DNA from: Ignavibacteria bacterium
Lineage (GTDB): Bacteria > Bacteroidota > Ignavibacteria > Tepidaquicellales > Tepidaquicellaceae
Direction: 5' to 3'
Length of the DNA stretch: 44,387 nt
Assembly (NCBI GenBank): GCA_016783945.1
Contig: JADHVP010000013.1
Location: forward strand, 1-44,387
Shown: one piece after another, positions 42,467-44,387 of the stretch
How positions within the stretch are numbered: the first letter of the stretch is position 1
Layout of the letters: each line of letters starts with the position of its first letter
The notes under the pieces: generated by a model
Told to the model about the DNA's origin: nothing
The model's database searches: none
The model's input: only the letters and a program-made list of their open reading frames with translations
Translations under genes and position numbers: made by a program

Positions 42467-42946
42467 ATGTCAGAAAATAATCAAAAAGAAATCGAAAAGG
42501 TTTCGATAGTAGTATCGAAGGGATCACTCGAAGGTGTATATCCCGGGCTTATTATGGCAAACGGTGCAAGAATGGAAGGGATTGAAGCAACTTTATTCTT
42601 CACATTCTTTGGCCTGGATGCTATAATAAAGAATAAGATGGATAAATTAAAAATTGCAACAGTAGGAAATCCTGCTATGCACATCCCAACTTTCATGGGA
42701 GCTATTCCCGGTATGTCCGCTTTTGCAACGGGTAAGATGAAAAAGGAAATGGAAAAGATTGATATTCCTCCCGTTGGAGAATTTATCGAAATGATACACG
42801 ATGCAGGGGGTGAATTATATGCCTGCAAAGCAACTGTTGATATGTTTCATTTATCAAAAGATGATTTCTGTCCTCAGGTTGATGATATAATTTCTGTTGG
42901 ACAGTTTTATGAAAAATCTGCGGGTGCACAAATTATATTTACATAA
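42467..42946 (+). CDS. DsrE2-like sulfur-transfer protein
   Basis: A 159-residue protein of the DsrE/DsrF superfamily, DsrE2 branch. VSIVVSKGSLEGVYPGLIMANGARMEGIEATLFFTFFGLDAI is the typical beginning (shortened), and C120 in GGELYACKATVDMF is the conserved cysteine that carries sulfur in this branch. The hydrophobic middle (MHIPTFMGAIPGMSAFATGKMKKEMEK) is like membrane-associated DsrE2 proteins. It most likely exchanges sulfane sulfur with the DsrC/TusE-like protein upstream. AAGGAG stands seven bases before its ATG. Confidence 0.88.
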   Translation: MSENNQKEIEKVSIVVSKGSLEGVYPGLIMANGARMEGIEATLFFTFFGLDAIIKNKMDKLKIATVGNPAMHIPTFMGAIPGMSAFATGKMKKEMEKIDIPPVGEFIEMIHDAGGELYACKATVDMFHLSKDDFCPQVDDIISVGQFYEKSAGAQIIFT

Positions 42947-42998
42947 AAGTAGTCTTTTAAATATTTAAATTTTTTTCAATTAATCCAATATACTAAAA

Positions 42999-44273
42999 AT
43001 GATTAACAAAAACTTTGTTTTCACAATTGTATTAACCGTAGCCTTTTTTATTACTGTTCAGAGTGTTTACAGCACAGATGGTTATAGAAGGCATGGATTT
43101 GGCTCAAAATATTCTTCACTTGGTGGAAGCGGTGTAGCTCTGTCTTTAAGTTCTTTAGGGTCTATTACAAATCCTGCTGGTTTAGTGTTTTTAGATAATA
43201 ACAGAGTAGATGTGAATATATCTTTATTCAGTCCAAGCAGGGATTACAATGTTAGTGGTATGCCATCGGGCTTCCCTGGTACTTTCGGATTAACACCGGG
43301 AAAGATTACAAGCGAAACGAATCAGTTTGTATTTCCTACGATTGGTGTTAGTTACAAAGTTCAGGATAATATGTCTGTTGGACTGGCAATATATGGGAAC
43401 GGAGGGATGAACACGAGTTATAGGACTCAAACATTTCACGACCCAACATCACCTTTAACGGGTGTAAATCTCGAACAATTGTTTGCAGGGGCAACATACT
43501 CGGTTGAGTTTGTAGATAACCACTCGTTAGGTGTAACAGGACTTTTTGCGTGGCAAAGATTCCGTGCAGCAGGACTTGGTTCATTTGCAGGTTTTTCAAG
43601 TTCTCCAAATAATTTAACCGAGAACAGCAATAGTACATCAACTGGTTTTGGAGCGAAATTTGGATACATGGGAAGATTATTACCGCAGTTATCAATAGGT
43701 GGGTCTTTCCAGACTAAGATGTATATGAGTGAATTCGAAAGGTACAGCGGTTTATTTGCACAGCAGGGTGGTTTTGATATTCCCGCAACATGGACTGCTG
43801 GATTTGCTGCAACACCTACACAAGGATTAACTTTTTCATTCGACGTTACGCAAATTCTTTACAGCCAGATTAAGTCTATTAACAACCCAATGTTACCTAA
43901 TTTACAAAACAGTCAGCTTGGTAACGATGAAGGAGCCGGATTCGGGTGGAAAGATATGACTGTATACAAATTTGGTTTGATGTATGAAGGTGTTCCAGGA
44001 TGGAGTTTTAGAGGTGGTTACTCATATGGTAAGCAGCCAATTCCAGACTCAGAAGTTATGTTTAATATACTTGCACCTGGTGTTATAGAACAGCATATTA
44101 CGTTTGGTTTATCAAAGGTTGTTTGCAATAATGAATTTAGTATTGGTTTCATGTATGCGTTGAATAAAGAAGTTTCTGGAGCAAACCCGATGGAAGCACC
44201 AGGACAACAAACTATTGAGCTTTCCATGAATCAATGGCAGATAGATTTTGGTTACGCATTTAGTGGATTTTAA
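42999..44273 (+). CDS. OmpP1/FadL-family outer-membrane channel
   Basis: A 424-residue outer-membrane protein. The signal peptide ends near VYSTDG and the mature N-terminus has the FadL hatch-type pattern YRRHGFGSKYSSLGGSGVALSLSSLGSITNPAGLVFLDNNRVD, with the S-x-x-x-NPA-G-L motif (shortened). Beta strands alternate through the rest, and the chain ends in the aromatic FGYAFSGF expected for BAM insertion. FadL-type channels let hydrophobic molecules diffuse across the outer membrane. It lies 52 bases after the DsrE2 gene and is followed by a hairpin at 44298-44359, so it probably closes the operon. The substrate (long polysulfide, sulfur or organosulfur) is inferred only from neighbours. Confidence 0.88.
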   Translation: MINKNFVFTIVLTVAFFITVQSVYSTDGYRRHGFGSKYSSLGGSGVALSLSSLGSITNPAGLVFLDNNRVDVNISLFSPSRDYNVSGMPSGFPGTFGLTPGKITSETNQFVFPTIGVSYKVQDNMSVGLAIYGNGGMNTSYRTQTFHDPTSPLTGVNLEQLFAGATYSVEFVDNHSLGVTGLFAWQRFRAAGLGSFAGFSSSPNNLTENSNSTSTGFGAKFGYMGRLLPQLSIGGSFQTKMYMSEFERYSGLFAQQGGFDIPATWTAGFAATPTQGLTFSFDVTQILYSQIKSINNPMLPNLQNSQLGNDEGAGFGWKDMTVYKFGLMYEGVPGWSFRGGYSYGKQPIPDSEVMFNILAPGVIEQHITFGLSKVVCNNEFSIGFMYALNKEVSGANPMEAPGQQTIELSMNQWQIDFGYAFSGF

Positions 44274-44297
44274 TTGTTGAACTCATTTTACCTCCGA

Positions 44298-44359
44298 GCC
44301 CGCCTAATTACTTGCTTTCATGGAGCAGTAAATTGAAACATCAAGGCGGGCACGCTTTT
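44298..44359 (+). terminator. probable terminator of the sulfur operon
   Basis: GCCCGCC (44298-44304) pairs with GGCGGGC (44345-44351), followed by ACG and CTTTTT. The 40-base loop holds a second palindrome (TTACT..GCT with AGCAGTAA). It lies 25 bases after the FadL-type gene. Confidence 0.6.
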
Positions 44360-44365
44360 TACCTC

Positions 44366-44382
44366 CTGCCTGCAACAGGCAG
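44366..44382. repeat. CTGCCTG-type palindromic repeat, copy 3
   Basis: A perfect 7-bp stem, CTGCCTG (44366-44372) with CAGGCAG (44376-44382), over CAA. It is the best preserved of three copies in the window. Confidence 0.6.
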
Positions 44383-44387
44383 TCCAA

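Noticed and set aside
1-44387. CRISPR array, prophage or transposase genes
   Set aside because: No regularly spaced direct repeats, no cas, phage or transposase proteins were seen on either strand.

Overview
The window is AT-rich, densely coded bacterial DNA. It most likely comes from the Ignavibacteria/Chlorobiota-Bacteroidota side of the tree. The best evidence is the protein at 11199-12950: a signal peptide, W/D/R-rich repeats, and a C-terminal tail with the QNFPNPFNP motif ending in a G-V-Y-F-C-E-L / K-M-L-F-I-K type strand, which is the type IX secretion sorting tail in the form seen in Ignavibacteria. A DUF1361 protein, an alternative GlmU-like sugar-phosphate nucleotidyltransferase and many TTG starts agree with this. 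It is an inference from gene content, not a placement by rRNA.

Layout. 1-9876 (+): end of one M3 peptidase, an acyltransferase-3 protein, a complete paralogous M3 peptidase, an NhaC antiporter, a membrane-anchored MutS-like ATPase, a rhomboid protease with an acidic tail, a PAP2-type phosphatase, a DinB-fold protein and DNA-3-methyladenine glycosylase I. 9916-16647 (-): metallophosphoesterase, type IX cargo protein, DUF1622, an unknown membrane protein, DUF1361, DUF3795, a methyltransferase and a cupin. 16648-20216: two small exported proteins (a probable lipoprotein and a thioredoxin) between two long non-coding stretches filled with decayed palindromic repeats and a broken four-helix-bundle (23S rRNA intervening-sequence type) gene. 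20217-25145: a doubly anchored putative lipoprotein, then on the minus strand purE, a SpoIIE/PP2C phosphatase, a YggX-like protein, a 5'-nucleotidase and tRNA-Pro(CGG). 25400-32851 (+): rpmE, a GlmU-like enzyme, tRNA-Val(GAC), an orphan secreted protein and the classic thrS-infC-rpmI-rplT-pheS translation cluster. 32920-34901: a cyclophilin lipoprotein and a lipoprotein of unknown role.

34977-39419 is a molybdenum-cofactor region: a half-size chromate-type transporter, moaA, moaC and a MOSC protein on the plus strand face moeA-mobA on the minus strand.

39660-44273 is the most interesting part. A MarR regulator is followed by a tightly packed set: a sulfide:quinone-oxidoreductase-like flavoprotein, a DUF1641 coiled-coil protein, a single-cysteine DsrC/TusE-like sulfur carrier, a DsrE2-like protein and a FadL-type outer-membrane channel. 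Together they suggest a regulated pathway that takes up a hydrophobic or reduced sulfur compound, oxidises it at the membrane and passes the sulfur to a cytoplasmic carrier relay. The grouping is read from the sequence; the substrate and direction are inference.
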